Source of the DNA: Pedobacter panaciterrae
Lineage (GTDB): Bacteria > Bacteroidota > Bacteroidia > Sphingobacteriales > Sphingobacteriaceae
Direction of reading: 5' to 3'
NCBI RefSeq assembly: GCF_013204795.1
Contig: NZ_JABMKW010000018.1
Location: 496,001 to 560,000 of the forward strand
Length of the DNA: 64,000 nt
Numbering within the stretch: the stretch's first letter is position 1; every line of letters begins with the position of its first letter. This document shows, one piece after another, positions 26,411-35,528 of this stretch. The notes beneath the pieces are model-generated. The model made no database searches and was not told the origin of the DNA. It saw only the letters and a program-made list of their open reading frames with translations. The position numbers and the translations under genes were made by a program.

Positions 26411-27946
26411 TTAATGATCAGCCTCGCCATGGTCCGGCTTTTTATTCGATAAATAAATCGCCCCTATAATAAAACTTAATGCGGCTATTCCAATTGGATA
26501 CCACAAGCCAGATAATGGCGTAGAACCCGAGAAACTAGCTATAAGCGTTGCAATAAACGGCACCAACCCCCCAAATACGCCATTACCCACGTGGTATGGC
26601 AGCGACATGGATGTATATCTTATTTTGGTTGGGAACAACTCTACTAAAAATGCAGCGATAGGACCATATACCATTGTTACCAGCAAAATCTGAAAGAAAA
26701 TAAGGAACACAAATTTCCAGAAAACAGGAGTAGAAAGCTTTTTATCCTTAAAAGCATCAGGCGAAATACTTTCAGGCTTACTTAAATCAGCGTATTTAGC
26801 ATGCGCCTGTATTTTTGTAAACGACGCTCCACTTAATAAAGTAACCTGAGATGTGGTGGTAATTAAACTATCTGAAGTATTCTCAATCAAGGTTTTTGTT
26901 ACCACAGGATTGGAAATTTCTTTAATATCTTTCTGCTCGATCTTGGTTACATCTGTATCATCAAGGAATATCTGATATATTGGCCGGTAAAAGATAATCC
27001 CCAGCAACATCCCTGTCAGCATAATCCACTTTCGACCCACCTTATCGCTCCATGAACCGAATATTACAAAGAAAGGCGTTGCAAAGGCTATACCCCACAA
27101 AAGAATGTATCTGGAGTCGTTAAAATCGACCTTACAAGTGTTTTCAATAAATGATTGGGCATAAAACTGACCGGTGTACCAAATAACCCCTTGCCCCATG
27201 GTTGCACCAAAAAGAGCCAGTAGCACCATTTTAAAGTTTGCTTTGTGGCTAAAGCTTTCTTTCAATGGATTTTTAGATATATTGCCCTCTGTTTTTAATT
27301 TAGTAAACATTGGCGACTCATGCATTTTCATTCTGATGTAAATGGAAACGCCTACCAGTAAAATGGATAATAGGAATGGAACTCTCCAACCCCAGGCAGC
27401 AAAATCTTCGGCACCTAGCAGGTTTTTAGTTAACACAATTATCCCTAATGAAAGGAACAATCCTCCGGTTGCCGTAGTTTGAATCCAGCTGGTAAAGAAA
27501 CCACGTTTATTTGCAGGGGCATGTTCAGCCACATAAGTAGCGGCTCCGCCATATTCACCACCAAGGGCAAGGCCTTGTATCAATCGTAAAATCAACACCA
27601 AAATTGGCGCAGCATAACCAATACTGGAATAGGACGGGATAAGCCCAATAAGAAAGGTTGATCCACCCATGAGTACCAGAGTCAAAAGAAAAGTATATTT
27701 TCGACCAATAAGATCGCCCAAACGGCCGAACACCAAAGCACCAAACGGCCGCACAATAAACCCAGCAGCAAATATTGCAAGGGTATTTATTAATGCTGAA
27801 GCTCCTGCATCTGCAGGAAAAAGCTGTGATCCGATAATGGTGGCCAGACTGCCGAAAATGTAGAAATCATACCATTCGATTAGTGTCCCCAGGGACGACG
27901 CCCCAATTACTTTGAAAATGCTATTCTTTTGTGGTTCAACGTTCAT
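26411..27946 (-). CDS. MFS transporter, metabolite:H+ symporter type, with a long soluble loop
   Basis: A 511-residue major facilitator. The N-terminal half holds helices 1-6 with the motif FGRLGDLIGRKYTF (between helices 2 and 3) and RLIQGLALGGEYGGAATYVAE (helix 4), typical of the metabolite:H+ symporter family (relatives of KgtP, ProP and shikimate transporters). After helix 8 comes an unusual hydrophilic stretch of about 85 residues (about 330-415) before the next helix; normal members are near 430 residues. Substrate cannot be predicted. Co-transcribed with a small membrane protein. Confidence 0.88.
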   Translation of the reverse strand: MNVEPQKNSIFKVIGASSLGTLIEWYDFYIFGSLATIIGSQLFPADAGASALINTLAIFAAGFIVRPFGALVFGRLGDLIGRKYTFLLTLVLMGGSTFLIGLIPSYSSIGYAAPILVLILRLIQGLALGGEYGGAATYVAEHAPANKRGFFTSWIQTTATGGLFLSLGIIVLTKNLLGAEDFAAWGWRVPFLLSILLVGVSIYIRMKMHESPMFTKLKTEGNISKNPLKESFSHKANFKMVLLALFGATMGQGVIWYTGQFYAQSFIENTCKVDFNDSRYILLWGIAFATPFFVIFGSWSDKVGRKWIMLTGMLLGIIFYRPIYQIFLDDTDVTKIEQKDIKEISNPVVTKTLIENTSDSLITTTSQVTLLSGASFTKIQAHAKYADLSKPESISPDAFKDKKLSTPVFWKFVFLIFFQILLVTMVYGPIAAFLVELFPTKIRYTSMSLPYHVGNGVFGGLVPFIATLIASFSGSTPLSGLWYPIGIAALSFIIGAIYLSNKKPDHGEADH

Positions 27947-28033
27947 ATTATAGTTTAGGATATTTGGCTTACCACTAAACTACAATTATTTATTAATTAC
28001 CGACAAACATTTTAACTATAATGCCAAAGCCGG

Positions 28034-29089
28034 TTACTCTTCCTCTCTGAAATAAACCTTATAGTAATTCATAGATTTATCATCGTCGAAACCTTTTTCT
28101 ATCAGCTCTTTATCTCCATGGATATAAATATGAAAGTTCTTATCCAGTTTAAGCACACTTTTAAAAACACGCGCCTGTTTCTTTACCGCAGCGCCTGAGA
28201 TATCAAAACTATCTGGAATAGGTGCATCAAATTCTTCTTCGTAATTTTTCTTATAGTTTTTAAAGGCCTCAATCCCTTCAGAATTGCCAATAACTTCATT
28301 CGAGAACTCATCAATATCAAAGCTTTCTTTCTCTTTAAAGTATTTCATAGACTTGTTTAATAAATCTATTTTATCGGCCTTAGAGATATCAAATTCCTGA
28401 TCCAGTTTCTCCGTAACAAAGTTTTTGTATACACCCAATACATTGTTTGTCTGGTTGAAATTATCATTTCTCGTTTTCAATTTCAGAAACTCATCTTTCC
28501 AGTAAACAGCCTCTGCACTACGGTTTGTTTGATCTATCACCGCTACTCTGAAGCCTTCTTCTTTATCGGTATTAAAAATAAGACAGCCTTTATCAAGCTT
28601 ATTGATGTTAATAGCATCCTGTTCGTAGCTTAAACCAAATCCGCTATTTTCTGGATATACTTTTAAATAAGTCTCTTTAGTTTCTGATTTAAAGATACCA
28701 ATAGCATCATGAAGCTCACCTTCTATCTGCACATTTTCGAAATAGGCAAGATAAAGCTCTCCCGATTTTATTTTCGGATGCCCTGATACATCGTACAGGT
28801 ATTTAGCAAGTTCTTTACTGTTTTCGTGAAAGGTTTCGCCTTTTTCAAATATTTCTGACGCAAAATGATATACTTCATTTAAGTTCAGATCTGAGTTGGG
28901 ATGAAAGAAACGATAAATCTCGTTTACCTTTTCGTACGGACCAAGAAAATACTGCTGTAATAGGTTGCTCAACATATTGTCTTGTATTGCTACAGACTGC
29001 TCAGACAACACGTAAAATTCGTCTTGCGATTTATTTCCAATTCTATGTATGGAAAGCTCAGCAAGGGAGGCTTCAAAAAAAGAAATCAT
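28034..29089 (-). CDS. Nucleoid-associated protein, NdpA/YejK family
   Basis: A 351-residue protein of the 37-kDa nucleoid-associated (NdpA/YejK) family, which binds DNA and sits on the nucleoid. The N-terminal block with SIHRIGNK and LSNLLQQYFLGPYEKVNEIYRF, and the acidic C-terminal part ending in MNYYKVYFREEE, fit the family as found in Bacteroidota. No membrane helix or signal. Precise function in this phylum is not established. It is 8 bases downstream of terC on the same strand. Confidence 0.85.
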   Translation of the reverse strand: MISFFEASLAELSIHRIGNKSQDEFYVLSEQSVAIQDNMLSNLLQQYFLGPYEKVNEIYRFFHPNSDLNLNEVYHFASEIFEKGETFHENSKELAKYLYDVSGHPKIKSGELYLAYFENVQIEGELHDAIGIFKSETKETYLKVYPENSGFGLSYEQDAININKLDKGCLIFNTDKEEGFRVAVIDQTNRSAEAVYWKDEFLKLKTRNDNFNQTNNVLGVYKNFVTEKLDQEFDISKADKIDLLNKSMKYFKEKESFDIDEFSNEVIGNSEGIEAFKNYKKNYEEEFDAPIPDSFDISGAAVKKQARVFKSVLKLDKNFHIYIHGDKELIEKGFDDDKSMNYYKVYFREEE

Positions 29090-29097
29090 TAATGGTA

Positions 29098-29889
29098 TTA
29101 GTTTTTAGTTTCCTCTTCACGAGGGGTATTTCTCAACTCAATAGGTTTTTTCGCATTTTTCTTCATTTTCAAATTCAGCATCTCTACTAAAACTGAAAAA
29201 GCCATAGCGAAATAAATATATCCCTTAGGAATATGCTGATCTAAACCTTCTGCCAATAGCGAAACACCAATTAACAACAGGAATGACAAAGCAAGCATTT
29301 TTACAGTAGGATGATCGTTTACGAAATTACTGATTGCACTAGCCGAGAACATCATTATAATCACAGCAATAACAACTGCAGCAATCATTATTTCAACGTG
29401 TTCTGCCATGCCTACGGCAGTAATTACCGAGTCTAAAGAAAATACAATATCTAAAAGCAAAATTTGAATGATTACACCGGCAAAGGAGTGAACCTTCCCC
29501 TTTATTTCTTTTTCTTCTTCACTTTCCAGTTTATCATGTATTTCATGAGTACTCTTATAAATTAAAAAGAGCCCCCCTACAATAAGGATTAGATCACGCC
29601 CCGATATCGAAAGTTTTGCTAACCATTCTGCGTTAGAAACACCTATTAAATTGCCTAGATTAAACAATTCGGATGTTAATGTCATCACCCAGGTAAGTGA
29701 CAATAATAAAAGAACACGGGTAATCATTGCAAGAGCCAAGCCCAATTGTCTGCCTTTTTTTTGCTGATCAGCTGGCAATTTGCCCGACAGGATAGAAATA
29801 AAGATAATGTTATCTATCCCCAAAACGATCTCTAAAACGGTCAGGGTCAGTAGTGATATCCAAGCTTCCGGGCTGCTCAAAAATTCCAT
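29098..29889 (-). CDS. TerC family membrane protein
   Basis: A 263-residue integral membrane protein with about seven helices, TerC family (linked to tellurite resistance, metal export and membrane protein insertion). The signature LEIVLGIDNIIFI (about 19-31) and LLLDIVFSLDSVITAVG (about 148-164) with their conserved D-N and D-S residues are present, probably metal-related. The N-terminus is typical of the short form. It is followed directly by the NdpA-like gene. Confidence 0.92.
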   Translation of the reverse strand: MEFLSSPEAWISLLTLTVLEIVLGIDNIIFISILSGKLPADQQKKGRQLGLALAMITRVLLLLSLTWVMTLTSELFNLGNLIGVSNAEWLAKLSISGRDLILIVGGLFLIYKSTHEIHDKLESEEEKEIKGKVHSFAGVIIQILLLDIVFSLDSVITAVGMAEHVEIMIAAVVIAVIIMMFSASAISNFVNDHPTVKMLALSFLLLIGVSLLAEGLDQHIPKGYIYFAMAFSVLVEMLNLKMKKNAKKPIELRNTPREEETKN

Positions 29890-29922
29890 AGTTTTTAAAT
29901 TATATTTTGAAGCTAAGATATA

Positions 29923-29955
29923 AAAAAAGCTTGCTGAATTATCAACAAGCTTTTG
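29923..29955 (-). terminator. Intrinsic terminator of the sigma/beta-repeat operon
   Basis: On the minus strand AAAAGCTTG pairs with CAAGCTTTT around a 12-base loop, followed by seven T. It lies 20 bases after the stop codon of the DUF4097-like gene. Confidence 0.88.
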
Positions 29956-29974
29956 TAGTGTTTGGTTTATAATT

Positions 29975-31276
29975 TTATTTAAATGATACTGACCCGTAAT
30001 CAGAATTGACCTTTACTCTGGCACCACCTCCATTACCTATTTTACCGGTATAGTTTTTAGTTGTCGACCCTCTATCTCCTCCATCAGTAATTCTTGCAGA
30101 AACCCTGTCGCCATAATTAAATGAAGCATAGCTGGTATGCACATCAAAATCGGCATTAAATGAATTGTTAAAATTAATAGAGATACCTAGGTATCCACCG
30201 TCAACAGTTAGCAATTTGCAACCATTGGTTACCTCATCAATACTTAGTTTGTTGTATTGCATATCGAACTTTCCATCGCCTCTTAAAGTTCCAATGCTGG
30301 CGCTTGTATATTGGGCATTCAGATCCAGATTGCCTACTGATGAAATGCTGATATTGTTATATTGCTGTCTGATTTTGGCATTTCCCTTAATGGTATTTAT
30401 ATTAACATTCGCATATTGAACATCAAGGTCAAGGTTTTCTACAGATCCTAGGGTAAGGCCTGAACCATATTGTTGCTTAATAATTGCATTTCCTTTAATG
30501 TTGGTTACATTAACTGCGGCATATTGGGCATCGATGTCAAGCGTATTGGCTGCGCCTATAGTTAATCCCGATCCATATTGGTGTTTCACAATGGCTTTGT
30601 TTACAGATTGAACATTATTGTTGCCATACTGAACAGAGATGTAGTTATTGGTGCTATTTAAGTTCTGCGCTTTGAAATTGCCATATTGTACTTTTACATA
30701 GAGTGGCCCGTTTAGGTCACCCATAGTTACATCACCATAATTTTGCGACATGGTTAATGCATTTGATGCGGGCATGTAAACAACATAATTAATCTTCACT
30801 TCTCTGCGCCACCTTCGACCATTTCGACTTCCATTGCCCCAATTGCCATTTTTTTGCTCCATTGTGGTTTTAAAAACAATCTGGTCTCCAGATTTTCCGG
30901 CTTCTATGGTAGTGTTATCCAACAATTTCTGGGCTTCTGCATCATTGCTGCTGTAAGCTTTAATATCAACATCTACTTTTACTTCTTTTCTGTCCCATAC
31001 TTTAACCAGTATTGATCCGTATTGGTTACTCAGTATAATTTTATCAGAATTATCTGCAGGAAATGTTTTGCTGAATGTTTTTGATCTCATCGGATCATCA
31101 TCCGCTTCAGTTGTGCTTTGCACAAAGCTTACAGGCGCCTCAATATTGATGTTTGTTTTCTGCGAAACATTAAGGGCCAGTTCTGTATTTCCGTTACTTT
31201 CAATATTTACAGATTGTGCATTGGCAAAGCTTGATACAAGCAGCAGGGCTGCAAGAATTCCCCCTAAATTTTTCAT
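29975..31276 (-). CDS. Exported beta-repeat (DUF4097-like) protein
   Basis: A 433-residue protein with a signal peptide (1-20, after FANAQ). From about residue 190 to 400 a repeat of about 45 residues recurs, with recurring xQYG or xQY motifs and strands such as VNVTNIKGNAIIKQQYGSG and VNINTIKGNAKIRQQY, as in a right-handed beta-solenoid. The N-terminal part (60-150) has the SKTFPADNSDKIILSN motif of DUF4097/DUF2807 putative adhesins. Many asparagines and glycines face out. It is co-transcribed with an ECF sigma factor and an anti-sigma-like protein, overlapping the latter by 4 bases. Confidence 0.8.
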   Translation of the reverse strand: MKNLGGILAALLLVSSFANAQSVNIESNGNTELALNVSQKTNINIEAPVSFVQSTTEADDDPMRSKTFSKTFPADNSDKIILSNQYGSILVKVWDRKEVKVDVDIKAYSSNDAEAQKLLDNTTIEAGKSGDQIVFKTTMEQKNGNWGNGSRNGRRWRREVKINYVVYMPASNALTMSQNYGDVTMGDLNGPLYVKVQYGNFKAQNLNSTNNYISVQYGNNNVQSVNKAIVKHQYGSGLTIGAANTLDIDAQYAAVNVTNIKGNAIIKQQYGSGLTLGSVENLDLDVQYANVNINTIKGNAKIRQQYNNISISSVGNLDLNAQYTSASIGTLRGDGKFDMQYNKLSIDEVTNGCKLLTVDGGYLGISINFNNSFNADFDVHTSYASFNYGDRVSARITDGGDRGSTTKNYTGKIGNGGGARVKVNSDYGSVSFK

Positions 31277-31800
31277 ATTTTATTTTCCCTTTTATATTGA
31301 CTGACCTCGTTAATAATAGATAACTGCTGATTTATTACCTGTAGCTGAAGCTCAAGATTCTTTACCATCGCTCTCACAACTAGCTTCTGATTTGGGCTGC
31401 TCTCCAACTGTTTCTTTAAGTTCTCGTAGTCGGCGCCCAGTTTTTGTAAATCGGCACTAAACTCACTGTATAGTTTTGGATTTTCCTGTGCATAAACCAT
31501 CAGGCTATCTTTTTTCTGCTCAATAAGGCTGGCAAATTTCATCTCTTTCTGCGCATATCCCTGATTTACATCGGCTATTTCTACACCTGTTTCCCTGTTA
31601 CGATAAGTATATATAAAAGTAACTGTCATCACCACGATCAGGGATGCAGCTATAGCGAACCACAACGGCACCCTCAAAGGCTTTTTTACTTTTTCTTTGT
31701 CTAATGCTGTTTCAATTTTACCCCACAACTGATCTGATGGTGTTCCAACATCAAAAGATTTTTTATGTTCTCTGATATACTCTTCTAACTTTTTGCTCAT
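31273..31800 (-). CDS. Single-pass membrane anti-sigma-like protein
   Basis: A 175-residue protein with a cytoplasmic N-terminus of about 42 residues, one membrane helix (VPLWFAIAASLIVVMTVTFI, about 43-63) and a periplasmic helical tail predicted to form a coiled coil (about 90-170). Position (1 base after the ECF sigma gene, same strand) and layout are those of an anti-sigma factor, although no zinc-binding HxxxCxxC motif is present. It could instead be a sensor that binds the beta-repeat protein. No sequence family recognised with certainty. Confidence 0.7.
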   Translation of the reverse strand: MSKKLEEYIREHKKSFDVGTPSDQLWGKIETALDKEKVKKPLRVPLWFAIAASLIVVMTVTFIYTYRNRETGVEIADVNQGYAQKEMKFASLIEQKKDSLMVYAQENPKLYSEFSADLQKLGADYENLKKQLESSPNQKLVVRAMVKNLELQLQVINQQLSIINEVSQYKRENKI

Positions 31801-31801
31801 C

Positions 31802-32347
31802 TTATGCTCCTCTCTTTTCTAATAAGCCGTTCAACTTCATTTTGGCTCTCATATACTGTGTACGTGATGTATTTTCTGATATTTTTAGGATATGTGATAT
31901 TTCTTCATGGTCATATCCTTCAAATAAGTACAGCGTTAACACCACCCTATATCCATCTGGAAGCCTGGCCACGGCCTCTCTGATTTCATTTACCTTAAAT
32001 TCTAAATCTTCTTCATCCTCTGCCTCGGTATCCGCAATATCTACTTCATCAATGTTTATAAATTCTGCTTTTCGTTTCCTCAGCTGATTAATTGATTTAT
32101 TAATGATGATCTGCTTTAACCATAATCCAAAAGTAGTTTCGCCTCTAAAGGTTTCTATTCTTGTAAAGGCATCTAAAAACCCCTCCTGCAAAACGTCTTC
32201 TGCCTCGGCTTCATGATTAACTATCCTCAGAGCTACATTGTACATAGCTTTAGCATACAATTTGTAAATTTCAAATTGTGCTTTCCGATTGCCTTGTCGG
32301 CAATCGGAAACTAACTCTACGTGTTTATCTATGTATACTGTTTCCAA
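31802..32347 (-). CDS. RNA polymerase ECF sigma factor
   Basis: A 181-residue ECF sigma factor. Region 2 (about 20-90) has the core sequence EDVLQEGFLDAFTRIETFRG and region 4 (about 125-175) has YDHEEISHILKISENTSRTQYMRAK, a helix-turn-helix. An acidic insert (about 95-115, DEVDIADTEAEDEEDLE) links them. It heads a three-gene operon with a membrane anti-sigma-like gene and an exported beta-repeat protein, suggesting an envelope-responsive regulon. Confidence 0.94.
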   Translation of the reverse strand: METVYIDKHVELVSDCRQGNRKAQFEIYKLYAKAMYNVALRIVNHEAEAEDVLQEGFLDAFTRIETFRGETTFGLWLKQIIINKSINQLRKRKAEFINIDEVDIADTEAEDEEDLEFKVNEIREAVARLPDGYRVVLTLYLFEGYDHEEISHILKISENTSRTQYMRAKMKLNGLLEKRGA

Positions 32348-32552
32348 TGTTTTTCTGATTCGTTTAATATGACAACTACTTTTTTAAAACGTTGCATGTA
32401 GTATTAAAAAATTTTCATTTTCTTGATTTTACAGGCTACCATCCTCACCTCTTCTAAGCATAGTCATGACTTTTTTTCTTAATTCAAACAGATAATCAAT
32501 TAAATATAGCAAGTAAAATCGCCAGCATTTAAAATATGTGGTTCAAAATGAA

Positions 32553-32560
32553 TATTTTTG
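32553..32560 (+). promoter_or_regulatory. Likely -7 promoter element for aspS
   Basis: TATTTTTG, a full match to TAnnTTTG, ends 20 bases before the ATG at 32580 and lies after an earlier in-frame start at 32538. Confidence 0.6.
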
Positions 32561-32579
32561 CCGCTTAATAATTTTAATA

Positions 32580-34325
32580 ATGTTAAGAACAATTACTTGC
32601 GGCGCTTTAACCATTAAGAACTTAGGAGAAAATGTAATCCTTTGCGGTTGGGTACAGAAATCAAGAGATTTAGGAGGCATGACCTTCATAGATATCCGTG
32701 ACAGATACGGGATTACCCAATTGGTTTTCAATATGGATGATAATCGTGAATTATGTGAAGCTGCCCGTGGTTTAGGAAGAGAGTTTGTAATTAAAGCCAG
32801 CGGATTGGTGGTAGAACGCTCTAACAAAAACCTTAAAATGCCAACAGGAGAGGTTGAGATAAAAATCACTGCCCTTGAAATATTAAATGCAGCTAAACTA
32901 CCTCCCTTTTTAATAGATGATGAAACTGACGGCGGTGATGACTTACGAATGAAATACCGCTACCTTGATTTGCGTAGAAATCCGGTTCGTAACAACATGA
33001 TATTACGCCATAAAATGGCGCAGGCAGTTCGCCGTTATTTAGATGGATTAGACTTTATAGAAGTTGAAACACCGGTACTTATTAAATCTACGCCTGAAGG
33101 CGCAAGGGATTTCGTTGTTCCAAGCCGTATGAATGCAGGTGAGTTCTATGCACTTCCGCAATCTCCGCAAACCTTTAAACAATTGTTAATGGTATCTGGC
33201 TTTGATAGATACTTCCAAATTGTGAAGTGTTTTAGAGACGAGGATTTACGTGCTGACAGGCAACCTGAATTTACCCAGATAGACTGTGAGATGTCATTCA
33301 TTGAGCAGGAAGATATACTAAATACTTTTGAAGGTTTGATCCGCACTTTATTTAAAGAAGTTAAAGATTTTGATTTACCGGAAGTACCAAGAATGCAATA
33401 TGCAGATGCAATGCGTTTTTATGGTTCTGATAAGCCCGATACCCGCTTTGACATGCAATTCGTTGAGATTACCGACCTGGTTAAAGGCAAAGATTTCCCT
33501 GTTTTTGACAATGCAGAACTGGTTGTTGGTATTAACGCAAAAGGTTGTGCCGGCTATACCCGCAAACAGGTTGATGAGCTTACAGACTTCATCAAACGCC
33601 CCCAAATTGGTGCGACAGGGCTCATTTATTTAAGACACAATGAAGATGGCTCATTAAAATCATCTGTAGACAAGTTTTACAATGAAGACGAGCTAAAGAA
33701 ATGGTCAGCAGCGTTTAATACTCAGCCGGGTGATTTAGTATTAGTTATGGCTGGCATTCAAGACAAAGTGCGCAAACAATTGAGCGAGCTACGTTTAGAG
33801 ATGGGGAATCGTTTGGGTTTACGCGATAAAAATAAATTTAGCGCTTTATGGGTACTCGACTTCCCTCTATTGGAATGGGATGAAGAGACCGAGAGATACC
33901 ACGCAATGCACCATCCATTCACCTCTCCTAAGCCGGAAGACATTGATCTTTTAGACTCTAAACCAGGAGAAGTAAGAGCAAATGCCTATGATATGGTGGT
34001 AAATGGAACTGAAATTGGCGGTGGTTCAATTCGTATCCATGACAGGGCTTTACAGGCATTAATGTTTAAGCATTTAGGTTTTTCAGCTGAAGAAGCACAA
34101 AAGCAATTTGGATTCTTAATGGACGCATTTGAGTTTGGCGCTCCACCACATGGCGGCATTGCATTTGGATTCGATAGACTATGCTCTATTTTTGCTGGTC
34201 TTGATACCATCCGTGATGTAATTGCTTTCCCTAAAAACAATTCCGGTAGGGATGTTATGATTGATAGCCCTTCTACAATTGATGAAAAGCAATTGAAAGA
34301 ATTGAAAATAGAGACAACGGTTTAG
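32580..34325 (+). CDS. aspS: Aspartyl-tRNA synthetase
   Basis: Class II synthetase charging tRNA-Asp; 581 residues from the chosen ATG. N-terminal OB-fold anticodon-binding domain (MLRTITCGALTIKNLGENVILCGWVQ), class II motif 2 (FRDEDLRADRQPEFTQID), the bacterial GAD insertion (about 290-410) and motif 3 (GIAFGFDRL). The upstream in-frame codon at 32538 would add 14 residues and is placed before the -7 element, so it is not used. Followed by a bidirectional terminator. Confidence 0.97.
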   Translation: MLRTITCGALTIKNLGENVILCGWVQKSRDLGGMTFIDIRDRYGITQLVFNMDDNRELCEAARGLGREFVIKASGLVVERSNKNLKMPTGEVEIKITALEILNAAKLPPFLIDDETDGGDDLRMKYRYLDLRRNPVRNNMILRHKMAQAVRRYLDGLDFIEVETPVLIKSTPEGARDFVVPSRMNAGEFYALPQSPQTFKQLLMVSGFDRYFQIVKCFRDEDLRADRQPEFTQIDCEMSFIEQEDILNTFEGLIRTLFKEVKDFDLPEVPRMQYADAMRFYGSDKPDTRFDMQFVEITDLVKGKDFPVFDNAELVVGINAKGCAGYTRKQVDELTDFIKRPQIGATGLIYLRHNEDGSLKSSVDKFYNEDELKKWSAAFNTQPGDLVLVMAGIQDKVRKQLSELRLEMGNRLGLRDKNKFSALWVLDFPLLEWDEETERYHAMHHPFTSPKPEDIDLLDSKPGEVRANAYDMVVNGTEIGGGSIRIHDRALQALMFKHLGFSAEEAQKQFGFLMDAFEFGAPPHGGIAFGFDRLCSIFAGLDTIRDVIAFPKNNSGRDVMIDSPSTIDEKQLKELKIETTV

Positions 34326-34330
34326 TTGTT

Positions 34331-34371
34331 AAAAGAGAAAAGGGAGTTGTTTGAACTCCCTTTTCTCTTTT
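34331..34371. terminator. Bidirectional intrinsic terminator
   Basis: A long stem (AAAAGAGAAAAGGGAGTT with AACTCCCTTTTCTCTTTT) with a 5-base loop; T-rich tail on the plus strand and A-rich start giving U-rich tail on the minus strand. It lies between convergent aspS and the 149-residue gene. Confidence 0.92.
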
Positions 34372-34819
34372 AATACGTTTCACTGTCAGGTGGAATACCA
34401 TAATCAACATCCGCGCCTTCTTTCTCTTTCTTTTTCTTAGAACCAGTAAACCACGATTTAACGGAATTAAAAATAGCTGACAAATGTTCTGCATCTAAGG
34501 TTTTTCCTACTTTATTCGATGCCAGTCCAACAAGGGTTTTAGTAAGAAACCCGGATCCTCTGAATAATGTAGTATTCATAATAAAAGGCAAGATATAAGA
34601 CATCACGCTACTGCTCAGATTCAGTTTATCATCCATCTTAAGAAAAGCTGACGGAGTTGCATATTTTTTAATTAATCCTCCTAAAGTAAACTGCCTGAAG
34701 TACACTTTGGTGTCATTAAACAATACTTCTTCCTGCATTGTATATTCAGCCTTTAGGCTAGCTACCGTTGCGTGCAGGTCTTCCAGGTTCCGAATATTAT
34801 ATCTTCTTATCTTCTTCAT
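34370..34819 (-). CDS. Hypothetical protein, YqjK-like position
   Basis: A 149-residue protein without clear family. It is mostly helical, with a basic C-terminus (FTGSKKKKEKEG) and no strong membrane helix, though the stretch LNLSSSVMSYILPFIMNTTLF is moderately hydrophobic. It starts 23 bases inside the preceding holin-like gene and follows a YtxH-like gene, so it is the third of a small envelope-stress operon. Similar trios (YqjD, YqjE, YqjK) occur in E. coli; sequence similarity was not demonstrated. Confidence 0.6.
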   Translation of the reverse strand: MKKIRRYNIRNLEDLHATVASLKAEYTMQEEVLFNDTKVYFRQFTLGGLIKKYATPSAFLKMDDKLNLSSSVMSYILPFIMNTTLFRGSGFLTKTLVGLASNKVGKTLDAEHLSAIFNSVKSWFTGSKKKKEKEGADVDYGIPPDSETY

Positions 34820-35186
34820 CCTTATCCGCCAATTTGTTAAAGTAATTTCTGATAGTAAAGTTAATTATTGCCTTCTCGATGTATTTTTCTTTCGTGTAAT
34901 AAACAATCAGCGCCAAAAAGACATAGATTAATGCCACACAACCAAAACCCCTTGCATAGCTTCCAAGCAGGTCTGACAAGAATAAGGCTAACGTAAAGGT
35001 ACCAAACAAGAAAGCAAGTATAAAGCATATAGCTACTACAGCATTGGTTACCAAATCTGCAAATATCTTCGAAATCTTCTCCACAAGATATAAGCGAGTA
35101 TACTCGACCCTGGTATCTAAATAACTCTTTGCATCTTCATATAAGTCCTCAATGCCCTTTTCCTTATTTTCGTGATTTTCCTCCAT
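34797..35186 (-). CDS. Phage holin family / YqjE-like inner membrane protein
   Basis: A 129-residue protein with a soluble N-terminus and two membrane helices (about 46-72 VTNAVVAICFILAFLFGTFTLAL and about 80-100). The pattern fits the holin-X/YqjE-like (DUF1469) family, membrane proteins often coupled to YtxH or YqjD. Despite the holin name this is unlikely to be phage-related here. It overlaps the downstream gene and follows the YtxH-like gene by 23 bases. Confidence 0.78.
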   Translation of the reverse strand: MEENHENKEKGIEDLYEDAKSYLDTRVEYTRLYLVEKISKIFADLVTNAVVAICFILAFLFGTFTLALFLSDLLGSYARGFGCVALIYVFLALIVYYTKEKYIEKAIINFTIRNYFNKLADKDEEDKKI

Positions 35187-35209
35187 GCTGCTGGTTTAAA
35201 GCTTGTTTA

Positions 35210-35476
35210 TTAAGCGTGTTCTACATCGTCAACAAATTCCTCTTCAGATTGACGAAGCTTGCTTTTAACAGACCCTACAACCTTATCTTTCAAACTGGCC
35301 AGATGGTTTATTTCATCTGCGGCTTTATCTCTGATAGAATCTCCAAGATCTTTTAATGATTGACTTAATTTATCTCTGGTATCACTTCCTTTTTCAGGTG
35401 CTAAAAGTAATCCCAATGCTGCACCCGCAGCCAAACCGGCTAAAAGCCCTATTAATACTTTTGAATTATCACTCAT
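35210..35476 (-). CDS. YtxH domain protein
   Basis: An 88-residue protein with one N-terminal membrane helix rich in glycine and alanine (VLIGLLAGLAAGAALGLLLAPEKGSDTRDKL), the YtxH signature, followed by an amphipathic helix (about 35-85). Such proteins sit on the inner membrane and are often induced by general stress. It heads a trio with the holin-like gene and the 149-residue gene. Confidence 0.88.
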   Translation of the reverse strand: MSDNSKVLIGLLAGLAAGAALGLLLAPEKGSDTRDKLSQSLKDLGDSIRDKAADEINHLASLKDKVVGSVKSKLRQSEEEFVDDVEHA

Positions 35477-35528
35477 GACATTTTAATTTATGTTTAACAT
35501 TTATATTCTATTTCCGCTCTCCGTATTA

